Shown piece after piece: positions 7,172-15,825 of a DNA stretch of 64,000 nt; the first letter of the stretch is position 1, and each line of letters opens with the position of its first letter. Where the stretch lies: NCBI GenBank assembly GCA_024637255.1, contig JAGXFO010000013.1, forward strand, positions 48,245 to 112,244, given 5' to 3'. Source of the stretch: Sulfurovum sp. GTDB lineage: Bacteria; Campylobacterota; Campylobacteria; Campylobacterales; Sulfurovaceae. The position numbers were made by a program, and so were the translations under genes. The notes below the pieces were generated by a model, which worked only from the letters and a program-made list of their open reading frames with translations, was not told the origin of the DNA and made no database searches.

Positions 7172-8377
7172 TTAACCAAAAAGCAAAATACTCACTTCGT
7201 CTCCGGTCTCCTTGGAGGTATCGTCTTCTGAAGTAAACAAGAGTGCTACGTCTCCAAGCATATTGGTGAGAATAGCCGATGAGCCGACCTTTTTGTCTTT
7301 AAAATCAACATAGTATTCACCCTGAAGAAGAGAAAAATTACATGCGGTAAACTCAGCTTTCTTGGTACGTTTAACAAAAGGCTCTTTTAATTTAGCTTTC
7401 ACTTTATGTAAAGAATATTTTCCTTGTTGAAACTTTTCTATAAGCGGGACAAGATAAAGAAGAGCAGTGACAGTGGAAGAGTAGGCAAAGCCTGGCAAAC
7501 CGACAATAAACTTATCATCCTTGCGTGCCACAACAATATGCTGCCCAGGCTTTACCCGTACACCTTTAAATACAATCTCACAGCCAAGCTCAGAAATCAC
7601 ATCTTTTACAAAATCAAAATCGCCCACGCTGACACCGCCTGTGGTGACAACAATGTCAGATTTCTCCAAAGCAGCAGACATTTTCTTCTTTATGGTTTCC
7701 TTATCATCTTTTATACACCCCAGCTGCATAGGTATACCGTCATATTTTTTAACGATTGCTTCGAGTATATAATTATTGGAAGAACGAATTTGTGCATCAT
7801 TTGTTTGCTCTTCTCCCAGCTCAAGTAATTCTGAGCCCGTAGAAAGTATAGCTACCGTTGGTTTTTCATATACAAGTACATTGGCTATATTTAAAGAGCT
7901 TATGACCCCTATTTGAGGAAAGTCTATTTTGCTGCCCTTTGGTATGAGCATTTGCCCTTTGGTATAATTCTCACCGACTTCTCGTACAGAAAACCCCTGG
8001 GGCACTTCTTCCTTGATAATGATTTCCTCACCATCGACTTCAACATTTTCTATAGGAATGAGTGTATCTGCTCCATGAGGCATGAGTGAGCCGGTAAATG
8101 TCTTAATGCACGTTCCGCCTATCACTTCATATTTTAAGGCAGAGCCCGCAGGGTTAATGCTGTCGACATTCAATCTCCCTAATGCCATATCTTCGTGTAT
8201 AATAGCATAGCCATCCATGGCAGAAGTAGGAAACTCTGGCGAGTTATGGTCTGCGACTATATCTTCTGCCAATATATATCCCAAAGCATCCAGCAAATAA
8301 AGTTTTTTTGTTTTATAATTGTTTATCTTAAGATTTTGTATCATCTCTATTGATTCATCAAAATGTAGCATTGCCAT
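7172..8377 (-). CDS. moeA: Molybdopterin molybdenumtransferase MoeA
   Basis: A 401-aa MoeA, which inserts molybdate into adenylylated molybdopterin in the last step of Moco synthesis. Domains in order: N-terminal MoeA_N with SPEFPTSAMDGYAI (residues about 45-60), the central MoCF/MogA-like domain with VAILSTGSELLE and TTGGVSVGDFDFV, then GLPGFAYS and a C-terminal barrel (MoeA_C). I moved the start to an internal ATG preceded by GAAGGA rather than the longer frame beginning MFHRRRI. Moco is needed by SoxC in this window. Confidence 0.93.
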   Translation of the reverse strand: MAMLHFDESIEMIQNLKINNYKTKKLYLLDALGYILAEDIVADHNSPEFPTSAMDGYAIIHEDMALGRLNVDSINPAGSALKYEVIGGTCIKTFTGSLMPHGADTLIPIENVEVDGEEIIIKEEVPQGFSVREVGENYTKGQMLIPKGSKIDFPQIGVISSLNIANVLVYEKPTVAILSTGSELLELGEEQTNDAQIRSSNNYILEAIVKKYDGIPMQLGCIKDDKETIKKKMSAALEKSDIVVTTGGVSVGDFDFVKDVISELGCEIVFKGVRVKPGQHIVVARKDDKFIVGLPGFAYSSTVTALLYLVPLIEKFQQGKYSLHKVKAKLKEPFVKRTKKAEFTACNFSLLQGEYYVDFKDKKVGSSAILTNMLGDVALLFTSEDDTSKETGDEVSILLFG

Positions 8378-8459
8378 TATCCTTCTTCTGTGAAACAAAC
8401 AAAATCTGCTTCACATTCATCCTACAAAAGCCTCAGTAGAAGCCTCAGCAGTAGTTATA

Positions 8460-8894
8460 TTATTTTAAAAGTCCCGCACCATTCATCGGAGTGCTTCTGT
8501 CTGCTGCATAAATACGTTCACCATTTCTAACATCATACTTCCAAATAGGGGCATTGGCTTTAAAATCTTCTACAAATTCATCTATGAGTTCTAATGCGAC
8601 TCTGCGCTTAGGTGAAAAGACTGCTGAGATATATGAAGAAGTATGCACTGGCACATCACCTATGGAATGCGCCATCTTAACCACAGCTCCTAATGTTTTA
8701 GCTTTTTCTTCCCACTCATTAAACCACTGCTGAAGTATAGGCTCGTAAATATCAAAGCTAAGTGCCTCTATATCGTCTTCTGCCCGTATTGTTCCTATAA
8801 AAGGAATATACGCACCATAATTTGACTGTGCCTGTTCATCAAGCCAACGCCCAAATATCTCTTTACTGTCCAGCGGCCCATGATACAGTTCCAC
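8460..8894 (-). CDS. moaE: Molybdopterin synthase large subunit MoaE
   Basis: A 144-aa MoaE, the catalytic subunit that converts cyclic pyranopterin monophosphate to molybdopterin with sulfur from MoaD. Conserved segments are GAYIPFIGTIRAED (residues about 27-40), the H-S-I-G-D-V-P-V-H segment and the lysine-rich site FSPKRRVALELIDEF, with APIWKYDVRNGE near the end. It starts three bases after moaD, the usual coupled pair. Confidence 0.94.
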   Translation of the reverse strand: MELYHGPLDSKEIFGRWLDEQAQSNYGAYIPFIGTIRAEDDIEALSFDIYEPILQQWFNEWEEKAKTLGAVVKMAHSIGDVPVHTSSYISAVFSPKRRVALELIDEFVEDFKANAPIWKYDVRNGERIYAADRSTPMNGAGLLK

Positions 8895-8897
8895 TAC

Positions 8898-9119
8898 TTA
8901 GCCACCGCACACAGGAGGCAAAATTGAAACCCTGTCTCCATCTTTCAATTCTATATTCAAATCATTAACCATAGTGTCATTAAGTGCAACCGCACACTTG
9001 CCTAACCACTCAGATAAACCCGCAACTTCTTTAAGCTGCGCTGAGACATCCGCGAGCGTAGTGGCTTCTATCTCCATGGGTGCCTTACCTATGGGGCCTA
9101 AAAATTCTACTTTTACCAT
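8898..9119 (-). CDS. moaD: Molybdopterin synthase sulfur carrier MoaD
   Basis: A 73-aa ubiquitin-like sulfur carrier that ends VSILPPVCGG. The C-terminal Gly-Gly is thiocarboxylated and inserts into the MoaE active site. I placed the start at the ATG giving MVKVEFLGPIG, with AAAGAG upstream; the open frame extends five codons further to a TTG without a visible ribosome binding site. First gene of moaD-moaE, divergent from mqnA. Confidence 0.92.
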   Translation of the reverse strand: MVKVEFLGPIGKAPMEIEATTLADVSAQLKEVAGLSEWLGKCAVALNDTMVNDLNIELKDGDRVSILPPVCGG

Positions 9120-9181
9120 AAACGACTCTTTCAAAATAAGTATTATTTACCCTCTATAATGACGCGATTATAAAAGTTGTT

Positions 9182-9190
9182 TGCTATAAT
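9182..9190 (+). promoter_or_regulatory. Extended -10 promoter of mqnA
   Basis: TGCTATAAT is a perfect extended -10 element, placing transcription start near 9197. A longer mqnA frame that opens at 9177 would begin upstream of the promoter, so this element supports the GTG start at 9225. Confidence 0.6.
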
Positions 9191-9224
9191 TACGCTTAAA
9201 CTGGACATAGGGAGGCGCTATACT

Positions 9225-9872
9225 GTGTTATTTGGTTCTATCTCTTATCTTAATCTTCTTCCTTTTCAAGTCTTTCTTAAACGCCACATAAAGAGCAATG
9301 CCCAGAAGATGAGTTTTGGCTACAAGCGTGCTGTTCCTTCACAAATCAACAAAGCGTTCAAAAGACGAGAAGTCAACGCAGCGTTCATCTCTTCTATTGC
9401 CTCAGCCAAACATAGGTGTACAAATCTTGGCATCATCGCAAATAAAAAAGTCTATAGTGTTTTACTTTTGAAAGGGCCAAACCAAATTGATCCAGCTTCG
9501 GCAACGTCCAATCAACTTGCACGTGTATTAAATCTGCAAGGCAGAGTTCTCATAGGTGACGAAGCGCTCAAGTATTACATAAAAGGAGGAGAGGGCATTG
9601 ACTTAGCAGAAGCTTGGTATGAAAAAACCGGGCTTCCTTTTGTCTTTGCCAGACTCTGCTACAACAAGCATGAAGAAGCTGTGCAAAAACTCGCGAACTC
9701 TTTTTCTCGTACAAAAGTAAACATCCCTCAGTATATCTTAAAAAAAGAGGCAAAAAAAAGAGGCATTACTTCAAAGCAACTTACTTGGTATTTGGAGCAT
9801 ATACGCTATAAGATGGATGACAAAGCGAAGAAATCTTTGAAGTTATTTTTAAATAAAGCCAAGCGCTTATAG
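9225..9872 (+). CDS. mqnA: Chorismate dehydratase MqnA
   Basis: A 215-aa MqnA, which dehydrates chorismate to 3-enolpyruvylbenzoate in the first step of the futalosine menaquinone route. It begins (V/M)LFGSISYLNLLPFQVFLKR and has the periplasmic-binding-protein-like PSQINKAFKRREVNAAFISSIAS and LIGDEAL segments. Start GTG at 9225 with GGGAGG nine bases upstream. mqnD lies elsewhere in the window, which supports the futalosine pathway. It converges on gltX. Confidence 0.9.
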   Translation: MLFGSISYLNLLPFQVFLKRHIKSNAQKMSFGYKRAVPSQINKAFKRREVNAAFISSIASAKHRCTNLGIIANKKVYSVLLLKGPNQIDPASATSNQLARVLNLQGRVLIGDEALKYYIKGGEGIDLAEAWYEKTGLPFVFARLCYNKHEEAVQKLANSFSRTKVNIPQYILKKEAKKRGITSKQLTWYLEHIRYKMDDKAKKSLKLFLNKAKRL

Positions 9873-9884
9873 GTCACCCAGAAA

Positions 9885-11273
9885 CTATTCTATAGTCGTT
9901 ATCGCCTTCTCTATACGAGCGACCGTTTCATCCACACCTAAAATAGCCATAATCTCATCAAGTCCAGAACCTGTCATGCTTCCAAGAAGACTGACACGAA
10001 GTGGCATACCTATCATGCCAAAACCTATCTCTTTTCCTGCTACGAGTCTCTCCATCACTTCATGGTAGTCACATGGCAAATGTAGAGGTTTTTCCCATGT
10101 TTGAAGTAGCGCTATGAAGTCAGTCAAAATCTCTTTTGCATCACCTTTGAATGCTTTTTTAGATGCTTTTTCATCATACTCGCTTGGTGCAGCAAGAATA
10201 AGATTGATCTGCTCTGCCAGCTCTACAAGGGTCTTTCCTCTCTCTTTGGTCGCATCAAGAAGCAATTCTAACTTGTCATGCCCATGGACATCTACCCCAA
10301 ACTCTTTAAGTAGCATCGCTAGTTCATCGTTTGGTGTATTCTTAATGTAGTGCGCATTCAGCCATAGGAGTTTATCAAGATTGTAGTTTGATGAGCTTTT
10401 ATTAATGTTTTTAGGGTCAAAAAGCGCTATCATCTCTTCTATGCTAAATATCTCCTGGTCTCCATGACTCCAGCCAAGACGTACCAAAAAGTTTAAAAGC
10501 GCCTCAGGAAGATATCCTAAAGCCTTATATTCCATCACATCTGTTGCTCCATCTCTTTTAGAAAGTTTTTTACCTTGTTCATTGTTTATCATCGCAACAT
10601 GGTTAAAATTTGGAATCGTAAATCCAAGTGCTTTGTACACCGCAATTTGCTTAGGCGTATTGTAGAGGTGGTCATCTCCACGGATAACATCTGTCATTCC
10701 CATCAGTGCATCATCTATGGCAACTACAAAGTTATAGGTTGGCGCACCATCCGCTCTAGCGATGACAAAATCATCCACTTCAGACGCAGCGATATTTATC
10801 TCACCTTTTATGCCGTCTTTGAAACTGATTATTCCCTCTTGTGGTGCTTTGATACGGATCACCGGCTCAACACCCTCTGGCGGGATACCTGTAAAGTCAC
10901 GGTAACGTCCATCATAGCGCGTACGTTCTTTTTTTGCCATCTGCTCTTCTCTAAGCGCGCTCAGCTCCTCTTTACTCATGTAGCACTTATAGGCTTTACC
11001 CTCTTCAAGAAGCTGGTCTATATACTTGTGGTAAATATCAAAACGTTTAGACTGGTACACCACTTCCCCATCGTGACTCATCCCTACCCATTCAAATGCT
11101 TTAAGTATAGCTGCTGTGGCTTCTTCAGAATTTCGCGCCATATCAGTGTCTTCTATGCGGAGTAGGAACTTGCCCTTGTTGTGTTGTGCGCACAGCCAAG
11201 AAAAAAGTGCTGTTCTAAGCCCACCAATATGAAGATAGCCTGTTGGACTTGGGGCAAAACGTGTAACTGTCAT
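9885..11273 (-). CDS. gltX: Glutamyl-tRNA synthetase
   Basis: A 462-aa class I synthetase. The HIGH-like motif is PTGYLHIGGLRTALFSW (residues 10-26) and the KMSKS-like motif is KKLSKRDGATDV near 236-247. The anticodon-binding domain follows with NYNLDKLLWLNAHYI. Many Campylobacterota carry two GltX paralogues, one of which charges tRNA-Gln; which one this is cannot be told here. It converges with mqnA, twelve bases apart. Confidence 0.96.
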   Translation of the reverse strand: MTVTRFAPSPTGYLHIGGLRTALFSWLCAQHNKGKFLLRIEDTDMARNSEEATAAILKAFEWVGMSHDGEVVYQSKRFDIYHKYIDQLLEEGKAYKCYMSKEELSALREEQMAKKERTRYDGRYRDFTGIPPEGVEPVIRIKAPQEGIISFKDGIKGEINIAASEVDDFVIARADGAPTYNFVVAIDDALMGMTDVIRGDDHLYNTPKQIAVYKALGFTIPNFNHVAMINNEQGKKLSKRDGATDVMEYKALGYLPEALLNFLVRLGWSHGDQEIFSIEEMIALFDPKNINKSSSNYNLDKLLWLNAHYIKNTPNDELAMLLKEFGVDVHGHDKLELLLDATKERGKTLVELAEQINLILAAPSEYDEKASKKAFKGDAKEILTDFIALLQTWEKPLHLPCDYHEVMERLVAGKEIGFGMIGMPLRVSLLGSMTGSGLDEIMAILGVDETVARIEKAITTIE

Positions 11274-11376
11274 AATAGTACCTTAATGTTAATTGCTAGA
11301 ATTGTAGCGAAAATGTGGTTAAAGGGGATTATATATACGGGGCAAGAAGAGCCGGAGCCCTTGCTTTATTTCATTT

Positions 11377-11685
11377 TCAAGACTCAGTTTTTTCTTTTTC
11401 AACATCTTTGGTCTTAGAAACTTTTTTGTCACCCGCAGAAGATTTTGCATCATTTTTTACATTTTCCGCTGTCTGCTCACCGATACCGTCAACTCTCTGA
11501 AAATCCTCAAAAGATTTGAACTCACCTTTTTCTCTCTCATTTATAATCGCTGTTGCCTTAGCCTCACCAATACCATTAATCTCCATCAGCTTTTCTTTGG
11601 AAGCACTGTTCAATTCGTTTAAACTCATTCCAAATGCCATTGATGTGGCAAGTACTAAAAATCCTGCTACTATTCTTTTAACCAT
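11377..11685 (-). CDS. ComEA-like helix-hairpin-helix protein
   Basis: A 102-aa exported protein: a signal peptide (VKRIVAGFLVLATSMAFGMS) is followed by two helix-hairpin-helix motifs, LMEINGIGEAKATAIINER and FQRVDGIGEQTAENV, and a lysine-rich tail. The layout matches ComEA-type DNA-binding proteins used in competence, though the DNA-uptake role is inferred from the fold. Of two near ATGs I took the second (11683-11685), which has AAAGGA eight bases upstream. A GC-rich hairpin lies downstream around 11340-11365, without a T run. Confidence 0.8.
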   Translation of the reverse strand: MVKRIVAGFLVLATSMAFGMSLNELNSASKEKLMEINGIGEAKATAIINEREKGEFKSFEDFQRVDGIGEQTAENVKNDAKSSAGDKKVSKTKDVEKEKTES

Positions 11686-11746
11686 GTACATATCCTTTAG
11701 TAAATTTATTTTTAGTTATATATTTTCATAACTAAAAATATTATAT

Positions 11747-13522
11747 CTAATTATTTCTTATATATTCAGGGACAATGTCCTGAAGTGCTTTTACCTTGTC
11801 TTTTGCTTCTAGCAGCGCCTCTATATCATGCTTTAGTTTTAAGATATCGTATTGAGTAGGTTTTGCGATAAAAATGGAGCTGTATCTGGTTTCCTGTTCA
11901 CTCTCGTCAATCAACAGTTCTTCATACAGCTTCTCTCCTGGGCGCAATCCGGTAAATAGAATTTCAATTTCATTTTCTTTAGCATAAAGTTGTATCATCT
12001 GCTTGGCTAAATCCACAATCTTAATAGGCTCGCCCATATCTAAGATAAATAATTCCCCGCCTTTTGCTATGGCTGCTGTTTGAAGTACTAACTGACAGGC
12101 TTCAGGAATCAACATAAAATACCGAGTAATGTCAGGATGTGTGACCGTCACAGGTCCACCCTCTTCTATTTGCTGCTTAAACTTAGGAATGACTGATCCA
12201 CTCGATCCCAAAACATTGCCAAAGCGTACCGCCACTATTTCTGTATTTTTTGCATCCACGTTGTTTGCATAGAGTTCTGTTACACGCTTAGTAGCCCCCA
12301 TTACATTGGTAGGACGTACGGCCTTGTCAGTGGAGATGATTACTGCTTTTTCTACGCCACTTTCTATACTTACATCTATGACATTTTTAGTGCCTAGTAC
12401 ATTATTGAACACTGCTACTTCTTGATTGTTTTCACACAGCGGAACATGTTTGTACGCAGCAGCATGAATGACGATTTGAGGAGAGGCTTCCTGAAAAATC
12501 TCTTCCAATAAACTTTTATCTGTGACATTCACCAACTTTAGATGCGCACTTTTTATTTGTTCTCCAATTTGATACAAATTATATTCACTGTTATCGACCA
12601 AGGTCAAATCTGAAGCACCAAATTTCTGACATTGTCGAGCGATCTCAGAACCTATGCTGCCTCCTGCGCCGGTGATAAGTACTGATTTATTTTTAATGAA
12701 TGCCGATATAAGGTTCAGATCAAGATCTTTAGGATGACGGGCAAGAAGGTCTTCAATAGAAAGATCATCAAGTTTTTCATGATCTGAGCCTAAGATCTTA
12801 ACCTGCTTAATCTCCATAATACCAGCTTTATTTAATTCATCCACTAACTTTCTGAGTTCATTTTGAGGCAATTTCTCAGTAATGATTGCTGCCATAATTT
12901 TCTTTCTCTTTACGACATCCTGTAAGGAAGCTATGTCAAAAACTTTCACATTATTGATGTATGCATCTGCCATTCTTTCATCTTCTTCTGTGGAAATAAT
13001 AGCAACTGGGTAATAGTCTATCTCTTTTTTAAGCGCACTCTGAATAATAGTATTGGTCTTACTGTTGGCTCCAATGATCAGTGTTAGTTTCAGTGAGCGT
13101 GTCCCTCTGCCTTCTGTGGCGATGCGCTTAACGACTCTTGTAGCGCCTATAAAGATGAGAGACAAAAAGAAATCAATCACAATAACACTACGCGGAAATG
13201 GTGCAAAATATTCTTTAAAAAATAGATAAAAAACAATAAAAAATAGATATGCCAAGATATGTGCTTTCACAATATTCTTTGCATCATAAAAACTGAAAAA
13301 TCGCCAGATAATAAAGTAGTTTCTAAAAAGAAAAAGGGAAAAAAGTTTTGCTCCTGTCAGCACTCCATACGTCATCCAAAATGAGCCTAAAAATTCTTCC
13401 GGTATTTGAAAATTAAACCGTAACAAATATGAAAGGCAAAGTGTCACTCCTGAAAGTATTGCATCAACAACCAGAAAAAATACCATTCTTTTTAAAGAAG
13501 TCGGCCGAAACAAGGCTTTCAT
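11747..13522 (-). CDS. pglF: UDP-GlcNAc 4,6-dehydratase PglF-type
   Basis: A 591-aa membrane-anchored nucleotide-sugar dehydratase. The first ~130 residues form four or five membrane helices. A CoA-binding-like region follows, then a short-chain dehydrogenase/reductase domain with the NAD motif TGAGGSIGSEIAR (near 280), the HAAAYKHVPLCE segment and STDKAVRPTNVMGATKR. PglF makes UDP-4-keto-6-deoxy-GlcNAc, the first step toward bacillosamine. It is the last gene of the pgl operon and overlaps pglE by 4 bases. Confidence 0.93.
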   Translation of the reverse strand: MKALFRPTSLKRMVFFLVVDAILSGVTLCLSYLLRFNFQIPEEFLGSFWMTYGVLTGAKLFSLFLFRNYFIIWRFFSFYDAKNIVKAHILAYLFFIVFYLFFKEYFAPFPRSVIVIDFFLSLIFIGATRVVKRIATEGRGTRSLKLTLIIGANSKTNTIIQSALKKEIDYYPVAIISTEEDERMADAYINNVKVFDIASLQDVVKRKKIMAAIITEKLPQNELRKLVDELNKAGIMEIKQVKILGSDHEKLDDLSIEDLLARHPKDLDLNLISAFIKNKSVLITGAGGSIGSEIARQCQKFGASDLTLVDNSEYNLYQIGEQIKSAHLKLVNVTDKSLLEEIFQEASPQIVIHAAAYKHVPLCENNQEVAVFNNVLGTKNVIDVSIESGVEKAVIISTDKAVRPTNVMGATKRVTELYANNVDAKNTEIVAVRFGNVLGSSGSVIPKFKQQIEEGGPVTVTHPDITRYFMLIPEACQLVLQTAAIAKGGELFILDMGEPIKIVDLAKQMIQLYAKENEIEILFTGLRPGEKLYEELLIDESEQETRYSSIFIAKPTQYDILKLKHDIEALLEAKDKVKALQDIVPEYIRNN

Positions 13523-14622
13523 CGTATTGCCTTTTTAATCGTATCGCACACTCTTATAACATCTTCATCACCCATGTTACTGCCACTTGGCAAACAAATA
13601 CCCTGCTCAAAAAGTTTCTGTGATGTGCCGTCTTCTGCCACTAAATCATCTTTAAACAATGGTTGCATATGCATAGGCTTCCAAAGGGGTCTGCTTTCTA
13701 TGTTGGATTGTTCCAGAAGGTCTATTATCTCTTGGGGCTTAGTACTTCGAAGTGTTAAAGCGGTTAGCCATCGGTTCCCTCTACTTTCACTTATCTCTGG
13801 CATAAATTGTATCTCATCATATTCAGAAAGTATATGCTGGTACAGGGCAAATATTTCTCTTCGTCTATCCACCCTGGCATCTAACACTTCCATCTGCGCT
13901 ACTCCGATAGCTGCCAACACATTGGACATGCGATAGTTATATCCGAATTCTTTATGCTCATAATATAAGTGGTCCTCTTTGGCCTGCGTTGAAAGAAACT
14001 TTGCTTTGGCTATCCATGCTTCATTATTGCTCATGAGCATGCCGCCGCCAGAAGTTGTGAGAATTTTATTACCATTAAAACTATATACTCCCATATCCCC
14101 AAAAGTGCCACTTTGTGCACCTTTGTAGCGTGCTCCCAAAGATTCTGCCGCATCTTCTATTAGAAATATATTTTCTTCTTTGCATATTGCCATAATTTCA
14201 TCCAGTTTACACACTTGTCCATAAAGATGTGTGACGATGAGAGCTTTAGGCTTTTTTGGTGCTTTTTTAATAGCTTCCTTCAAAAGTACAGGTGAAATAT
14301 TCCAACTCTCATCACTGTCCACAAATAGTGGTTTTGCATTCTGATACAAAATAGCATTGACAGAACCTATAAACGTAAAACTCGACGCCAACACATAGTC
14401 GCCCTCTCCAACGCCCAGCACGCGCAATGCTAAATGAAGCCCTGCGGTCGCGGAAGAAAGAGCCAAGGCATTCGAAGTTCCCGTATACGCTTTAATACTC
14501 TCTTCAAAACGATTCACAAAGGCTCCAAGAGGAGCAATATAATTGCCTTCAAACACTTCAGCAATATACTGCTGCTCTTTACCGCTCATATGCGGAGGAG
14601 AGAGAAAAAGTCTCTTGCTCAC
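13519..14622 (-). CDS. pglE: UDP-4-amino-sugar aminotransferase PglE-type
   Basis: A 367-aa DegT/DnrJ/EryC1 PLP enzyme that aminates the 4-keto sugar made by PglF. It begins SKRLFLSPPHMSGKEQQYI. The cofactor region includes FLIEDAAESLGARYKG and the PLP lysine segment YSFNGNKILTTSGGGM. I chose GTG at 14620-14622: it has AAGGAAAG upstream, and its bases overlap the pglD stop codon as GTGA. The longer ATG frame adds MCRKRKEN with no support. Confidence 0.92.
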   Translation of the reverse strand: MSKRLFLSPPHMSGKEQQYIAEVFEGNYIAPLGAFVNRFEESIKAYTGTSNALALSSATAGLHLALRVLGVGEGDYVLASSFTFIGSVNAILYQNAKPLFVDSDESWNISPVLLKEAIKKAPKKPKALIVTHLYGQVCKLDEIMAICKEENIFLIEDAAESLGARYKGAQSGTFGDMGVYSFNGNKILTTSGGGMLMSNNEAWIAKAKFLSTQAKEDHLYYEHKEFGYNYRMSNVLAAIGVAQMEVLDARVDRRREIFALYQHILSEYDEIQFMPEISESRGNRWLTALTLRSTKPQEIIDLLEQSNIESRPLWKPMHMQPLFKDDLVAEDGTSQKLFEQGICLPSGSNMGDEDVIRVCDTIKKAIR

Positions 14623-15215
14623 GTTTTCTTTCCTTTTTCTACACAAGGATTGCCATATGCTATTTGTGCAGATCCTATATCTCTAAGCACAACCGAACCA
14701 ATCCCTATGATGCTGTTTTCTCCTATTGTCACACCTTGTATCACGGATGATCCGACACCTATATGCACATAGTCCAACACGGTTACATTTCCGGAAAGTG
14801 CTACATTTGGGGAAATATGCACAAAATCTCCTATCATATTTTCATGTTCTATCACCGAAGACGAATTGAGAATACAAGCATTGCCTATCTTTGATTCTGC
14901 ATTGATGACCACATTTGGCATCACGACAGTACCTTGCCCGATGGTAGCGCTTTGAGACACAATCGCGGAAGGATGAATCAATGTTGTAAGTTTCATATTT
15001 GATTGAAGTACCTTATGGAAAATTTGAGACCGTATTTTATTGTCGCCTATTCCAATTACAATTGGACTATAGATCGTTTTATCCACTTCCTCAAAAGATG
15101 GGTGTGCATTGTCTCCATCATCAATCCAAAGTACTGTATCATATCCACATGATCTTGCTACATCAGCAACAACAAGACCATGACCACTTGCACCATATAT
15201 ATAGATACTTTTCAT
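14619..15215 (-). CDS. pglD: UDP-bacillosamine N-acetyltransferase PglD-type
   Basis: A 198-aa NeuD/PglD-family acyltransferase. The N-terminal nucleotide-sugar binding fold has YIYGASGHGLVVADVA; the C-terminal half is a left-handed beta-helix of hexapeptide repeats (ATIGQGTVVMPNVVINAES, IGENSIIGIGSVVL). The catalytic-type His lies in SVIEHENMIGDFVHISP. It completes UDP-diNAc-bacillosamine. It starts one base after the pglC stop. Confidence 0.93.
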   Translation of the reverse strand: MKSIYIYGASGHGLVVADVARSCGYDTVLWIDDGDNAHPSFEEVDKTIYSPIVIGIGDNKIRSQIFHKVLQSNMKLTTLIHPSAIVSQSATIGQGTVVMPNVVINAESKIGNACILNSSSVIEHENMIGDFVHISPNVALSGNVTVLDYVHIGVGSSVIQGVTIGENSIIGIGSVVLRDIGSAQIAYGNPCVEKGKKT

Positions 15216-15821
15216 CTATTTTGTTCCTTGAAATTTTTCCATAGTTACAGATGTCTCTGAACTGATATCGCTTCTTCTGAGAACATTTTTAAATGTTCTC
15301 CACAATATCTTCATGTCCAATGCAAAAGATTGGTGCTTAACATACCAAACATCATATATAAATTTTTCTTCCCAAGAAATAGCATTTCTGCCATTAACCT
15401 GTGCCCACCCCGTAATGCCTGGTTTTACATTATGTCTTTTTTTTTGCTCATCATTATAAAGAGTGAGATACTCCACAAGCAATGGTCGAGGCCCCACAAA
15501 ACTCATATCACCCTTTAGAATGTTAAAAAGCTGTGGTAATTCATCTAATGAAAGTGCTCTTATCTGTTTGCCAACTCCGCCAAGCCTCACCTCATCAGGC
15601 AATAGCTCTCCACCTTCTTTTTTTTCATTGTTCATTGTCCTAAATTTAATTATTTCAAATATTTTAGCATGAAATCCCGGTCTTTGTTGTCTGAAAAATA
15701 CAGGAGATCCCAAGTTAAAATAGATCAACAATCCCAATATGGCCATAAGAGGAGAAAATACTACTATAAGAAATAGAGCAAGAAATTTATCTCCTAATGG
15801 CTTAACTATCTCCTGATACAC
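15216..15821 (-). CDS. pglC: Undecaprenyl-phosphate bacillosaminyl transferase PglC-type
   Basis: A 201-aa monotopic phosphoglycosyl transferase that moves phospho-diNAcBac onto undecaprenyl phosphate. It has a re-entrant N-terminal helix (FLALFLIVVFSPLMAILGLLIYF), then RPGFHAKIFEIIKFRTM, ALSLDELPQLFNILKGDMSFVGPRPLLVEYL and KPGITGWAQVNGRN. The Asp-Glu pair in SLDELPQ is catalytic. The frame opens 40 codons earlier but those overlap pglB; GTG at 15819-15821 gives the same length as C. jejuni PglC. Its ribosome binding site is weak (AAGAAG), suggesting coupling to pglB. Confidence 0.9.
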   Translation of the reverse strand: MYQEIVKPLGDKFLALFLIVVFSPLMAILGLLIYFNLGSPVFFRQQRPGFHAKIFEIIKFRTMNNEKKEGGELLPDEVRLGGVGKQIRALSLDELPQLFNILKGDMSFVGPRPLLVEYLTLYNDEQKKRHNVKPGITGWAQVNGRNAISWEEKFIYDVWYVKHQSFALDMKILWRTFKNVLRRSDISSETSVTMEKFQGTK

Positions 15822-15825
15822 CGTC

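Noticed and set aside
9177..9224. An earlier start for mqnA
   Set aside because: It would begin upstream of the extended -10 element and lacks a ribosome binding site; GTG at 9225 has GGGAGG.
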